From Halobacteriales archaeon QH_8_64_26 (GTDB lineage: Archaea; Halobacteriota; Halobacteria; Halobacteriales; Halococcaceae), in NCBI GenBank assembly GCA_003021725.1, contig PXRA01000081.1, positions 1-33,578 of the forward strand: a stretch of DNA of 33,578 bases, in the 5' to 3' direction. Both the position numbers and the translations under genes were made by a program. The notes beneath the pieces were generated by a model. It did not search any database. It had not been told where the DNA came from and saw only the letters and a program-made list of their open reading frames with translations. Below, piece by piece: positions 1 to 8,117 of this stretch (position 1 is its first letter; each line of letters starts with the position of its first letter).

Positions 1-274
1 TTAATTTTATTGTATCGTGCATCAATATCATGCTCGCGTCTATCGGGTAGTGTATATTAACTCTGTTGGCGGTGGGTGACTGAACGCCGAGGTAACGACT
101 CGGAAGCCGAGTCCGTAGGCGACCTTCGGGCGGTTGCTCGCCCGGCGGCGAGCACAGAGTGAAAGGGGGGAACCGCGGGTTCGATGAGATGTGCTTCGGT
201 TCGACCGGGTGAACTGGCATGCCATCGATCACACCCATACCCGACTGGATCGGCGACAGCCCGGGCTAGCGGCG

Positions 275-769
275 CTACCGATCGACCAGCCGGTCGAGCA
301 GCGTCTCGCGGGAGATCCCCTGGAACGGTTCGTGGCCGTCGCGGAGCGTGGTGATGGTATACGTCGAGATCGTCCGTTGTACCCCGTCGATCGCTTCGAG
401 TTCGCCGATGAGGTCCTCGGCCATGTCCGGACCGGTCAGTCGCGCGATGGCGAAGAAGTCGGTCTCGCCGGCCGTGAAGTACACTTGTATGATGCCGTCG
501 ATCTCGGTGAGCTTCTCGCCGATATCCCGCTGGTAGTTCTCCTCGTACTCGGCGATGACTTCGATGATGAAGGTGATCTCGAAGCCCAGCGCTTCGAGGT
601 CGATATCGTAGTGATCGTTGCGGATAACGCCCGCCTCCCGAAACTGGCTCAGCCGGTAGTTCACCGTCGAGAGCGGAATCCCCGTCGCCTCGGAAATACG
701 GTCGGGACTCCGGGTCTCCTCGTCCGCGATAGTCTTCAGAATATCGACGTCCTTCTCGTCGACGGACAT
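275..769 (-). CDS. Lrp/AsnC family transcriptional regulator
   Basis: A 164-residue protein with the two-part Lrp/AsnC layout. An N-terminal winged helix-turn-helix (about residues 4-60, opening SVDEKDVDIL and including LSTVNYRLSQFREAGVI) is followed by an alpha-beta RAM/ligand-sensing domain (about 65-145, with VYFTAGETDFFAI and the closing TYTITTLRD). The family binds DNA as dimers or octamers and often senses amino acids. The reading frame stays open to 937, but the start at 769 is chosen because the HTH begins directly there and the upstream residues are not family-like. The gene is divergent from the MFS transporter starting at 985, with 215 bp between them, so it may regulate that transporter, itself, or both. 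The ligand is unknown. Confidence 0.93.
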   Translation of the reverse strand: MSVDEKDVDILKTIADEETRSPDRISEATGIPLSTVNYRLSQFREAGVIRNDHYDIDLEALGFEITFIIEVIAEYEENYQRDIGEKLTEIDGIIQVYFTAGETDFFAIARLTGPDMAEDLIGELEAIDGVQRTISTYTITTLRDGHEPFQGISRETLLDRLVDR

Positions 770-984
770 AGTCGCTTCTCGTTGGCTCGTATCACGAAGG
801 TTTCGGATTCGATTGCACGGTAGTCCAATCACTAACGCTACCTGGGGGAAATAGCAGCGGGGTATTGGATCCCGGTACAACGGCGGCTGTGCGGCGTCGA
901 AGGGGAACCGGGGAAAATTAACTGCTGGCGTGTCCACTCGGCGTATCGACTTCGGCTACCGTAGTCGTCGGTGAGTACGATCGT

Positions 985-2238
985 GTGACCCCTTCGAGTT
1001 CGCTCTCGCGGCTGGGAACGCACCTGCGGAGCACCGAAAGCGCGCTCCGTGGCGAGGGCCGCGGGTGGGTCCTGCTGGCGGTCGCGACCGGTTGGTTGCT
1101 CACCCTCGGGATGCGCTTCGTCGTCCCGGCACTGCTCCCCCGGATCAAAGCCGAGTTCGCGCTGAGCAACACGACCGCCGGGATCGCCGTAACGGTCGTC
1201 TGGATTACCTATGCGTTCATGCAGTTTCCCGCTGGGGCGATCGTCGATCGAATCGGCGAGCACCTCCTGTTAACGAGTAGCCTCGTCCTCGCCGCCGGAA
1301 GCGTTCTCGCGTTCGGCGTCGCCCCGGCCTTCGGCGCGTTCCTGCTCGCCTGTGCGGCCTTCGGCTTCGGTACTGGCCTCTATGGGCCGCCGCGGGCGAC
1401 GGTGCTCTCGAAGACCTACCCCGAGAACGACGGCGTCGCCTTCGGGATCACGCTCGCGGCGGGAAGCCTCGGCGCGGCGGCCGTACCCTTCCTCGCGACC
1501 TTCATGAGCACTCGGTTCGGCTGGCGGGCGGCGATCGGGGCCTTCGCTCCCTTCTTCCTCCTCACGAGCGTCCTCATGTGGCGAACCGTCCCGCGTCGGG
1601 ACTCGGGGATCGTCCGGGTTACCGGAAGCGATCTCGACGCCGCGTCGCTGTGGCGTGGCACACGGGCGGTGATCGCCGGGATCTCCCGTCGGCCGGTCGT
1701 TCTCGCCGTCGGGGCGGCGATGGTGATGTTGTTCACCTTCCAGGCGCTGACGGCTTTTCTCCCGACCTATCTGGTCGCGACGAAGGGGGTCAGCCCGGCG
1801 AGTGCCGCCGGGCTGTATGCCCTACTATTTATCAGCGGGAGCGCGTTCCAGCCGATCGCCGGGAGCGCCGCCGACCGCTTCGGCGATCGAGAGGTGTCGG
1901 CGTTCGTCGCGGGGGTGAGCGTTCTGCCGCTCGTCGGAGTGGTGCTCGTAGAGGGACCCCTCGCGCTCGCCGTCTTGATCGCCCTGATCGGGGCTCGGCT
2001 CGGCACCGATCCGATCCTCAATGCCTACGTCGTCCGGGCGCTTCCTCCCGGGATCCAGGGCACGGCCTGGGGCTTGCTGCGGACGGTCTTCTTTACGGTC
2101 GCCTCGACCGGCTCGGTCGTCGTCGGCGTGCTGGGCGACGCCGGCTGGTTCGACGAGGCCTTCTTCCTGCTCGCGACGCTGACGGTGTTCGCGGCGCTGC
2201 TCTGTGCGGGGCTGCCTTCCCGAAGTGCGCTTGCGTAG
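985..2238 (+). CDS. MFS transporter
   Basis: A 417-residue polytopic membrane protein of the major facilitator superfamily, with about twelve hydrophobic segments in two halves. The first helix begins near residue 28 (GWVLLAVATGWLLTLGMRFV). A typical MFS loop follows helix 2 (FPAGAIVDRIGEH), and the second half carries the equivalent loop PIAGSAADRFGDRE. The start is a GTG at 985, which gives a short polar N-terminus before helix 1. No specific substrate can be read from the sequence. It is divergent from the Lrp-family regulator and convergent with the small gene at 2321-2488. The 7-bp inverted repeat at 2246-2252/2272-2278 just after the stop could act in 3' end formation, but that is weak. 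Confidence 0.9.
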   Translation: MTPSSSLSRLGTHLRSTESALRGEGRGWVLLAVATGWLLTLGMRFVVPALLPRIKAEFALSNTTAGIAVTVVWITYAFMQFPAGAIVDRIGEHLLLTSSLVLAAGSVLAFGVAPAFGAFLLACAAFGFGTGLYGPPRATVLSKTYPENDGVAFGITLAAGSLGAAAVPFLATFMSTRFGWRAAIGAFAPFFLLTSVLMWRTVPRRDSGIVRVTGSDLDAASLWRGTRAVIAGISRRPVVLAVGAAMVMLFTFQALTAFLPTYLVATKGVSPASAAGLYALLFISGSAFQPIAGSAADRFGDREVSAFVAGVSVLPLVGVVLVEGPLALAVLIALIGARLGTDPILNAYVVRALPPGIQGTAWGLLRTVFFTVASTGSVVVGVLGDAGWFDEAFFLLATLTVFAALLCAGLPSRSALA

Positions 2239-2320
2239 TACGGCGGCCGAGCGACCGGAGTCTTCGTGGCTGCTCGGCGGTCAGCGGTCGGTGGTCAGTA
2301 GTCGGCGGCGGAGTGAAAAG

Positions 2321-2488
2321 CTATAGGTCGCGGGGCTGGACGGTCTTGCGGTCGTTTTCTTCCGCTCGGTGGGCTGCGGTTTCGAGGAGTTCTTCGACGT
2401 CCCCGTCGAGTGCCTCGTAGAACTCCGCGGCGACGTTCATACCATCGAGCCGCTCTTTGACTGCCGACTGGACGATGAGGTCCGTCAT
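2321..2488 (-). CDS. DUF1931-like small histone-fold protein
   Basis: A 55-residue acidic protein starting MTDLIVQSAVKE and ending RKTVQPRDL, read directly from the reverse strand. The pattern (short strand, Lys-containing helix, a long helix with EELLETAAHRAEEN, then the R-KT-V-P-DL tail) matches the small DUF1931/histone-fold-like proteins common in haloarchaea. The closing KTVQPRDL is the histone-type L2/alpha-3 signature. The role is presumably nucleic-acid binding or dimerisation as in histone folds, which is known for the fold and not shown here. It is a single gene, convergent with the MFS gene. Confidence 0.85.
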   Translation of the reverse strand: MTDLIVQSAVKERLDGMNVAAEFYEALDGDVEELLETAAHRAEENDRKTVQPRDL

Positions 2489-2709
2489 GCAGGCGCGCTT
2501 CGGTCAGGAGGTACTTAGAAGCTCTCCTATCGGAAGGGGAAAGCTTGATCGCCGAGTCAATCGGACCGGCCGGGCCGACCGAGGTTAACCTCCCCGTCGG
2601 CGCGATCGCGTACCATCGTCGTTACCTCGAACTACTGTCGGACGTCCTACCTGTAGCCTGCTGGCCCGACAGGAAGCAATCGTTCCGAACCGAAGAACGG
2701 AATCCCCTT

Positions 2710-3027
2710 CTATCGGATGAGTGTTTGCGCGCTGGTTTCCTCGTTTCGAGAAAGTCCCTGCCGTCGGGAACACCACTCGGGCGCGTCGATACGTCGGGAC
2801 TCCTCGATCGGGAAGAGTCGCCGTCGATACCAGGTGAGCAGAAACGAACGGGGAATGGAGAAGTCAGTCCCGTCCCGATGGAGTCCGACGCTGGTCTCAT
2901 CGATACTAGCCACTTGATAGCACTCCCGCCGATGGCGATCGTAGAGAACGGCCCCCTCCTGGAGGTCCGCGAGTTCGTCCGGAACCGATGCGTCCCGAAA
3001 CTTCCTCCCTCTCTTCCTCCTGTCCAT
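2710..3027 (-). CDS. Hypothetical haloarchaeal protein, small basic
   Basis: A 105-residue protein with a conserved-looking core at about residues 17-76: DLQEGAVLYDRHRRECYQV, then a strand-rich stretch (VGLHRDGTDFSIPRSF) and WYRRRLFPIEE. This resembles a short beta-rich family of haloarchaeal proteins that read 'G-LYDRHR...CY.V' and is otherwise uncharacterised. The N-terminus (MDRRKRGRKF) and the last 30 residues are basic and atypical for a halophile, so the true end may differ. Support for expression comes from a clear AT-rich TATA-like box at 3052-3060, about 28 nt upstream of the ATG. No partner gene is apparent. The function is unknown. Confidence 0.55.
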   Translation of the reverse strand: MDRRKRGRKFRDASVPDELADLQEGAVLYDRHRRECYQVASIDETSVGLHRDGTDFSIPRSFLLTWYRRRLFPIEESRRIDAPEWCSRRQGLSRNEETSAQTLIR

Positions 3028-3051
3028 GATCTATGACTACACGCGGTTCGA

Positions 3052-3060
3052 CATAAATTT
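3052..3060 (-). promoter_or_regulatory. TATA-like promoter box for the 2710-3027 gene
   Basis: On the minus strand the box reads AAATTTATG, inside a locally AT-rich stretch that also contains GTATTATTA further upstream. Its centre is about 28 nt from the ATG at 3027, the spacing expected for a leaderless archaeal transcript. It is a positional argument only. Confidence 0.45.
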
Positions 3061-3295
3061 CCCTACCAGGTAATAATACTATGCCTCGGGGGAATGTGGC
3101 GATTCCTACCGAAGCTCCGTCGTAATTCGTTCGGTGCGTAACACACCATCGAGTGAAGGCGATCACCCGATTGCCGCGTACCGGAGCCGAGCCAGTATCG
3201 ATGCGACGGCTCCTCGGCGAGTCCTTAGCTGTGGGGGGAAACACCGATGAGTGCTGCCGAGGACACCACGCCGTCCGCGGGCTATCGGCAACCGA

Positions 3296-3508
3296 TCAAC
3301 CGTCGGCGTCGTCGGTATCGGTTCCGGTTCGGTGTCGAATGGCCTCGGAGTCGCAGTCCGGGCATAGCAGTCGGGTCTTCGCCCACATCCTGGCGTCGGA
3401 TCGAGGGAAGATCGCACCGCAGTCGGGACACTCCATCGTGGCCTTCGTCTCGATGTTCAGCTCAACGCCCTCGCGCGGTAGCTGGTGTCCGTCCGATTCT
3501 CCCGTCAT
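3296..3508 (-). CDS. Small zinc-ribbon protein (intact copy)
   Basis: A 70-residue protein with two CxxC knuckles: ECPDCGAIFPRSD at about residues 26-38 and LCPDCDSEAIRHR at about 48-60. Together they form a four-cysteine zinc ribbon. The N-terminal 24 residues (MTGESDGHQLPREG) are polar and the C-terminus is an acidic Thr/Asp tail. Such single zinc ribbons are frequent in haloarchaea and their roles are mostly unknown (RNA or DNA binding, or a subunit of a larger complex). A diverged second copy lies 403 nt upstream of this gene at 3717-3911. The start is set by the conserved CCTCCAC-ATGAC block shared by both copies. Confidence 0.6.
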   Translation of the reverse strand: MTGESDGHQLPREGVELNIETKATMECPDCGAIFPRSDARMWAKTRLLCPDCDSEAIRHRTGTDTDDADG

Positions 3509-3716
3509 TCCGTGGAGGCGTTCCGGACGCGGTGACCTGAACGTATCGGTCGTTCACTGTTTGCTGGAGGCTCTCGCGCGCCCGCTCTCGCCCGCGGTTC
3601 GAGCGTCACCGTCGGTCGCCGGTCCTCCTACCGTGGTAGCCAGCACCGTTCCGTTCGATAGGTCATCGGGACGTGAAGCGAGGGCTCACGACTTACACCG
3701 GCCGATCGTGGCCTCC

Positions 3717-3911
3717 CTACGAGCGATCGGGGCAGGATCGGAGCTCCCCCGAACCACAGTCCGGACGGGACGACTGCGTCATGGCCGTCGATTTGACTTC
3801 GGATCGGGGGAAAGTCGCGCCACAGTCGGTACATTCCATCATCGACTGTGATCGGGACGTCGGCTTGGTGCTATCGCGCGGCAACTGGTGATCGTTCGAG
3901 TCACCCGTCAT
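3717..3911 (-). pseudogene. Diverged duplicate of the zinc-ribbon gene
   Basis: A 64-residue open frame starting MTGDSNDHQLPRD that aligns without gaps to the 3296-3508 gene over its whole length at an offset of 403 nt. The first knuckle is kept (ECTDCGATFPRSE). In the second knuckle the first cysteine has become arginine (RPDC instead of CPDC, TGC to CGT), and the residues between the knuckles have lost the aromatic and basic pattern. A complete four-cysteine zinc site can no longer form. It is called a pseudogene on that basis. A changed function cannot be excluded, because no stop codon interrupts the frame. Confidence 0.5.
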
Positions 3912-4020
3912 ACGGTGGAGGAATGCCAGTGCAGCGGTATGAGTATGGTGGTTGGTCACTCGAAGCAAGGAGGGCGAGAGACGGCGATACCTTCAGGGGG
4001 TCGTCGGCCCGACTCCCGCC

Positions 4021-4743
4021 GTGATCGGGGTCGTGCCGGCCGCCGGCAGGGGAACGCGACTGGAACCGCTGACCGACGACCGACCGAAAGGGTTGGTCGA
4101 AGTGGGCGGACAACCGTTGCTCGCTCACGTCTTCGAGACGCTGCTCGCGAGCGGCGTCAGCGAGGTAGTGGTCGTCGTCGGCTACCGGGCCGGACGGATC
4201 ATCGAGCGCTTCGGCGACGCCTTCGGAGGCCTGGCGATCACCTACGTCCACCAGCGCGAGCGACAGGGACTCGGTCACGCCGTCTTGCAGGCCGCGCCAC
4301 ACGTCGATGGCCCGTTCGTCGTGCTCAATGGCGACAACGTGCTCGCGGGCGATCTACGCGGTGCGATCGAGCGGATGGATGAGGCGGGAATCGACGCCAT
4401 CCTAGCGGTAGAGCAGGTCGATACCGAAACGGCGCGGGAGACGGGGGTCGTCTCGGTCGCGGATGAAGCGGATGGCGGGCAGGTGATCGACGTCGTCGAG
4501 AAGCCCACGGAACCGCCATCGACGCTCGCGACGACGGGCTGTTACGTGCTGCCGGCGGAGGTCTTCGCCGCGCTGGAACTATGTCGACCCTCCGATCGCG
4601 GCGAGTACGAGTTGCCGGATGGGATCGGCGTGTTGGTACGTGCAGGGGCGCGCATCGAAGCGGTCGAATTGGGCTGTGAGCGAGTGAACGTAAACACTCC
4701 CGGAGACATAGAGCGAGCCGAGAAGCTCCTGGACGGTCGGTAG
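4021..4743 (+). CDS. Sugar-phosphate nucleotidyltransferase (NDP-sugar pyrophosphorylase)
   Basis: A 240-residue protein of the GlmU/RfbA-type nucleotidyltransferase fold. The nucleotide-binding signature AAGRGTRLEPLT...RPK lies at residues 7-23, the product-domain loop LNGDNVL at about 102-108 supplies the metal-binding Asp, and VVEKPTEPP at about 158-166 is the second family motif. It would couple a sugar-1-phosphate to an NTP to give an NDP-sugar for glycan synthesis. The frame is open upstream to 3952, but the GTG at 4021 is preferred because homologues begin a few residues before the AAG motif and the upstream residues are basic. There is no left-handed helix acyltransferase domain, so it is a stand-alone transferase domain. 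The substrate sugar is not determined. Confidence 0.88.
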   Translation: MIGVVPAAGRGTRLEPLTDDRPKGLVEVGGQPLLAHVFETLLASGVSEVVVVVGYRAGRIIERFGDAFGGLAITYVHQRERQGLGHAVLQAAPHVDGPFVVLNGDNVLAGDLRGAIERMDEAGIDAILAVEQVDTETARETGVVSVADEADGGQVIDVVEKPTEPPSTLATTGCYVLPAEVFAALELCRPSDRGEYELPDGIGVLVRAGARIEAVELGCERVNVNTPGDIERAEKLLDGR

Positions 4744-4836
4744 ATCGGGTGGCTGACTCGAGGGCGAGCGTACCCATGGCTCGTCAGTAGTCGGATCGGA
4801 GTTAGGTGGCTGGGGAAGCAGGTCAGCCCTTGAAGC

Positions 4837-4910
4837 TGGGCCAACACGGATTTGAACCGTGGACTTCCCGGTTATCAGCCGAGCGCTCTACCTGACTGAG
4901 CCACTGGCCC
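4837..4910 (-). tRNA. tRNA-Ile (GAU)
   Basis: A 74-nt cloverleaf on the minus strand. The acceptor strand GGGCCAG pairs with TTGGCCC (last pair G-U) and is followed by discriminator A. The D arm contains TGGCTCAGTCAGGTAGAGC. The anticodon loop CTGATAA is closed by CTCGG/CCGGG and presents GAT, decoding Ile. The T arm has GGTTCAAATCC. No intron is present and CCA is not encoded. Confidence 0.97.
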
Positions 4911-5044
4911 AGGTAGGCGCGTTTCGGCGTTGTCCCGTGGTTCGTTTAAGCGTTTCTCTTCGGTGCCTCGGACAGCAGTCGAGGGAGGCTCGCCGTACCG
5001 CTACGAGGAGAAGGCCGAACGGATAAAAGGGGGATAGACCGGCG

Positions 5045-5533
5045 TCAGTCCTCGACGTTGTAATCATCGCGGTCGACGTCGTAGGTGTCCTCGTCACTGC
5101 TCCGGTCCTCAGGGTCGGGAAAGCCCCCCGTGTAGGCCGTCCCAGCGTACAGACCACCGGTCCGGGCATTGACGTACGGTCGGATGACGAAGCGTTTGGT
5201 CGCGACGCGGATCGGATACCGACTCGGGGGAATCACTAGGACCAGCCCGACCAGATCGGTCACCAGGCCCGGGGTGAGCAGGAAGGCTCCGGCGGCGATG
5301 AGCAAGCCGCCATCGAGCAGTTCGTCCGCGGGGAGCTGGCCCTGGCTGAGCTTGTTCTGGATCTTCCGGGCGGTATGTCTGCCCTCCGCCCGGACGAGCA
5401 ACAGGCCGATCAGCCCGGTGAGGACGACGAGCACGACCGTCGGGAGCGCCCCTAAGCGGGTCGCGATAAACACCAACAGCACGATGTCGAACAGCGGGAT
5501 GAGAAGGAGCAGCCCGATGATCCGGAGCAACAT
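5045..5533 (-). CDS. fxsA: FxsA family membrane protein
   Basis: A 162-residue protein whose N-terminal half matches the FxsA family. It opens with a hydrophobic segment (about 2-24), then a second (about 28-47) ending LLLVRAEGRH, an amphipathic stretch with QNKLSQGQLPADELLDG, and further hydrophobic segments at about 75-103 containing GAFLLTPGLVTDLVGLVL. That last block is the family hallmark. The C-terminal 45 residues are acidic and soluble (SSDEDTYDVDRDD), as in other haloarchaeal versions. FxsA is an inner-membrane protein of uncertain biochemical role, first noted for relieving phage exclusion in E. coli. TATA-like AT-rich sequence (GCTAAAACGTTTTG) lies 25-35 nt upstream. Confidence 0.9.
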   Translation of the reverse strand: MLLRIIGLLLLIPLFDIVLLVFIATRLGALPTVVLVVLTGLIGLLLVRAEGRHTARKIQNKLSQGQLPADELLDGGLLIAAGAFLLTPGLVTDLVGLVLVIPPSRYPIRVATKRFVIRPYVNARTGGLYAGTAYTGGFPDPEDRSSDEDTYDVDRDDYNVED

Positions 5534-5651
5534 ACCCTGCCTACTCGGTCCCGCCTCAAAACGTTTTAGCCTCGGTCAGCGAGGCGTCGCTACCGAGCGA
5601 GAGGGAAGCGGGGAGAATGCGAGCCAGAGCGGTAGCTCGGAGATCGGGGCG

Positions 5652-6605
5652 TCAGTCGGCGGCCGGGACCGGCTCGCCGTCACCGTTCAGTTCCTCGCGA
5701 AGGGTCCCGAGGGTCGCGACCCGTTCGGCGTGTGCGTTGTGCTGGTGGATCGACTCGTCGTTCGACTGTTCCATGTAAACCACCGCCTCGTCCGAAAGCG
5801 CCTCGAGCCGGGCGACACAGCCCGCGGCCATGTCCCGCACGCAGTCCTCGACGAACTTCGCGTTCGCGTGGGAGCGGTGGGTCATGTAATCCTCGTCGGG
5901 GCGTTTCGCGAAGTTGTAGATCCGCGCGCTCATCGCGTCGCGGGCAACGTCGATCACGTCGAGCAGATCGATCTCCGGTTCGCCCTTGCTCTCGACGGCG
6001 AGGGTGGCATGTCCGCGCTGTGCGTGGCCCGGTTGGGGGAGTTCCTCGAGAAAGCGCTCTACGATCTCCTCCTCGACCCCCAACCCAAGTAACGTCTCGC
6101 GCGCGCGAGCGGCGGACATCCCCTGGGAACACGGACAGACCGTCATGCCGGTTACCTCCGCGCCGATCTCCTCGGTGGTACCCTCCTCGGTGGCCGTTGC
6201 GCCCGCTTTGACCGTAACGGTGTGCTGGGTCGGTCGCTCGGTCGCCGGGGTCTGTTCGTCGAGAACGAGGTCGGCGTCCATGCTGACCTCCGCGCGGGAG
6301 GTGTACTCGTGTTTCTCGAGCAAGCGTTCGGCGACGTCGCCACAGACCTCCTCGGTCCGGTAGGCCGGCTGTCGGACGGCGGCCTCGATCGTCTCGTCGA
6401 TGACCTCCATATTGCGGCTCATGTCCGCGCCCTTGCGCCAGCCGGGCAGATCGACGTAGACCGAGAAGGTCGCCATCAACACGACTGGACAATCCCCGCT
6501 GCGCGACAGCGAGACCCGTTTCTCGACGTCGGTGACGCCGACGCGATTCAACCCCACCGTCACGTCCGGACGCGAGGCCTGTACGTCCGGCAGCCCGTGG
6601 CTCAT
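5652..6605 (-). CDS. mptA: GTP cyclohydrolase MptA (type IV, FolE2-like)
   Basis: A 317-residue protein of the GTP cyclohydrolase IB/IV superfamily. MptA converts GTP to 7,8-dihydroneopterin 2',3'-cyclic phosphate, the first pterin step toward methanopterin or folate-type cofactors in archaea, and needs Fe(II). Motifs seen are [14 protein letters not shown] (about 58-71), [15 protein letters not shown] (about 156-170, with Cys157 and Cys159), a His-rich stretch PGHAQRGHA (about 201-209), and [16 protein letters not shown] further on. The frame is open upstream to 6896, but the ATG at 6605 starts a family-like N-terminus ([15 protein letters not shown]). AT-rich CCCATAACG lies about 25 nt upstream. 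The gene is divergent from the KaiC-like ATPase gene. Confidence 0.92.
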   Translation of the reverse strand: MSHGLPDVQASRPDVTVGLNRVGVTDVEKRVSLSRSGDCPVVLMATFSVYVDLPGWRKGADMSRNMEVIDETIEAAVRQPAYRTEEVCGDVAERLLEKHEYTSRAEVSMDADLVLDEQTPATERPTQHTVTVKAGATATEEGTTEEIGAEVTGMTVCPCSQGMSAARARETLLGLGVEEEIVERFLEELPQPGHAQRGHATLAVESKGEPEIDLLDVIDVARDAMSARIYNFAKRPDEDYMTHRSHANAKFVEDCVRDMAAGCVARLEALSDEAVVYMEQSNDESIHQHNAHAERVATLGTLREELNGDGEPVPAAD

Positions 6606-6801
6606 TACACGGCAATTAGGTCCGGGGTTCGTTATGGGTTTCGACCCACGCCGGATCGCTACCGACCGGATCGCCGCCAGACCGGATCGTCGCCCGAACC
6701 CCACCGTGCGGTCAGCGTTCGGGATCGAATCCCAGCGAGAATTGATCAGTGATGGCGGGACGATCAGGGGGTATGAGGCGGTTCGTTCGGGGCGATCGGC
6801 G

Positions 6802-7734
6802 GTGACCGACGGTTCCGAGCGGTCAGTACCGGGCGATCGGGACGATGGAGGGAGGGGAGACGGCGAGGGCGAGGTGGGTGATGACGCCAGTGCCACGAGC
6901 GGTCAGCGCGGGTCGGGGGGGCTGTCCGAGGAGGGCTTCGCTGACGCGTTCGGGGCCGGCGGTAGGGCAGGTGGGTCCGGAAGCGCCGGGAGCGGAGACG
7001 GCCCCGTAGAATACGAGGACGAGGCGGCGGTCGATTCGGCCATCCCGCGGGTCGACCTGGGTATCGAGGGGCTCGATGCGATGGTCCGTGGCGGCATCCC
7101 GGAGCGATCGCTGATCACGGTGATCAGCAGCGCCGGCACGGGAAAGACCACGGTCGGCCTCCAGTTCCTCCGGCAAGCACTCCACAACGACGAGAAGGCG
7201 ATCTTCATCGCCCTCGAGGAGGGCCGCGAGGCGGTACTCGATACCGCCGCGGAGAAAGGCTGGGCGTTCGAGCACTACGAGGGGAACGAACTCGCGGTCG
7301 TCGACGTGGATCCGATCGAGATGGCGACGAGCCTCCGTGGGATCCGCAGCGAACTCCCCCGCCTGATCGCCGAGTTCGGCGCGTCGCGGGTCGTGCTCGA
7401 CTCGGTCTCGTTGCTCGAGACGATGTACGACGATCCCGTGAAACGTCGGACGGAGATCTTTGCGTTCGCCCGGAGTCTGAAGGAAGCGGGCGTCACCACG
7501 CTGCTCGCGAGCGAGGCCGCGACCGAGAGTGCATATGCCTCCCGCTATAGCATCGTCGAGTGCCTCACCGACGCCGTGGTCGTTCTTCAGTACGTCCGGC
7601 CCTCCGACTTCCAGGAGACCAGACTCGCCGTCGAGATCAAGAAGATCCGCAATGCCGATCACTCCCGGGAGACCAAACCCTACGAGATCACCGACGAAGG
7701 GATCGACGTCTACCGGCAGGCGAACTTCTTCTAA
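6802..7734 (+). CDS. KaiC/RadA-like RecA-superfamily ATPase
   Basis: A 310-residue protein with one KaiC-type RecA ATPase domain (about residues 77-310). Walker A is SSAGTGKTT (about 109-117), Walker B is ASRVVLDS (about 194-201), and FIALEEGRE follows the first helix as in KaiC-like proteins. Single-domain KaiC homologues of archaea are ATP-binding regulators of unknown output and lack the two-domain clock arrangement. The first 75 residues are Gly/Ser/Asp-rich and disordered. The frame is open to 6532, but the part upstream of 6802 is arginine-rich and not halophile-like, so the GTG at 6802 (MTDGSERSV) is preferred. An ATG at 6634 is the alternative. Confidence 0.82.
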   Translation: MTDGSERSVPGDRDDGGRGDGEGEVGDDASATSGQRGSGGLSEEGFADAFGAGGRAGGSGSAGSGDGPVEYEDEAAVDSAIPRVDLGIEGLDAMVRGGIPERSLITVISSAGTGKTTVGLQFLRQALHNDEKAIFIALEEGREAVLDTAAEKGWAFEHYEGNELAVVDVDPIEMATSLRGIRSELPRLIAEFGASRVVLDSVSLLETMYDDPVKRRTEIFAFARSLKEAGVTTLLASEAATESAYASRYSIVECLTDAVVVLQYVRPSDFQETRLAVEIKKIRNADHSRETKPYEITDEGIDVYRQANFF

Positions 7735-8117
7735 GCGCACCTTCCGCTAAGGTCTTCGCTCGCGTGATTCGGGAGGCAGTTCGCGCCTTCTTCCAGCGTC
7801 GAAATCGAAGCTTCCCGGCTTAGGGCTGGAACGTTCCACGTTCATGCTGTCTTTGTGCCACCTTTAGGCCACCTTCACACGGACGTAGCTCTCGTGAGTG
7901 AACCAGAACTCTTCGGGTTCCGATCACAGCAGAGAGACGCTCCGGGTCTTTCGAACGGTTCCCTGCGGTCGCTTGCGAACGCGTGTCGCCGGCTGCACAC
8001 CTCGTCTACCGGGAACGACTCTCGATGGCGATAAATCGGTAGCAGGTCGGTCCGCGAGCCGAACGATCGGCGTTTACGATTTCGACGTCGGGAGCACCCC
8101 GATCGTCGCCGACCCGC
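7735..8117. other. 383-nt gap without a convincing gene
   Basis: This lies between the convergent ends of the KaiC-like and halocyanin genes. On the minus strand a short open stretch of about 32 codons (around 7760-7853) begins MNVERSSPKPGS and is preceded by another that ends SYVRVKVA. These may be remnants of a decayed gene, perhaps an insertion-element tail, but nothing identifies them. No TATA-like box, tRNA or clear hairpin was seen. Confidence 0.3.

Larger units (their letters stand above)
3296..3923. repeat. Tandem duplication of about 220 nt (zinc-ribbon unit)
   Basis: Two direct copies at about 3296-3520 and 3699-3923 are offset by exactly 403 nt. Matching blocks include ggatcg(a/g)ggg at 3398 and 3801, and the CAT..CGGTGGAGG or CAT..CCGTGGAGG block around each start codon (3506-3518 and 3909-3921). 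The roughly 180 nt between the copies shows no gene. Confidence 0.6.

Noticed and set aside
2246-2278. 7-bp inverted repeat after the MFS stop as a terminator
   Set aside because: The stem is short, the loop is 19 nt and there is no T-tract. It is too weak to annotate.
2545-3036. 163-codon plus-strand open frame antisense to the small basic protein gene
   Set aside because: The minus-strand gene has a family-like core and a well-placed TATA-like box. The plus-strand frame has neither.
5169-6092. 307-codon plus-strand open frame over FxsA and MptA
   Set aside because: It overlaps two solid minus-strand genes and is a composition shadow.
6532-6801. Upstream extension of the KaiC-like gene
   Set aside because: The extension is Arg-rich, overlaps the mptA start and promoter, and does not resemble the acidic N-terminus of haloarchaeal proteins.
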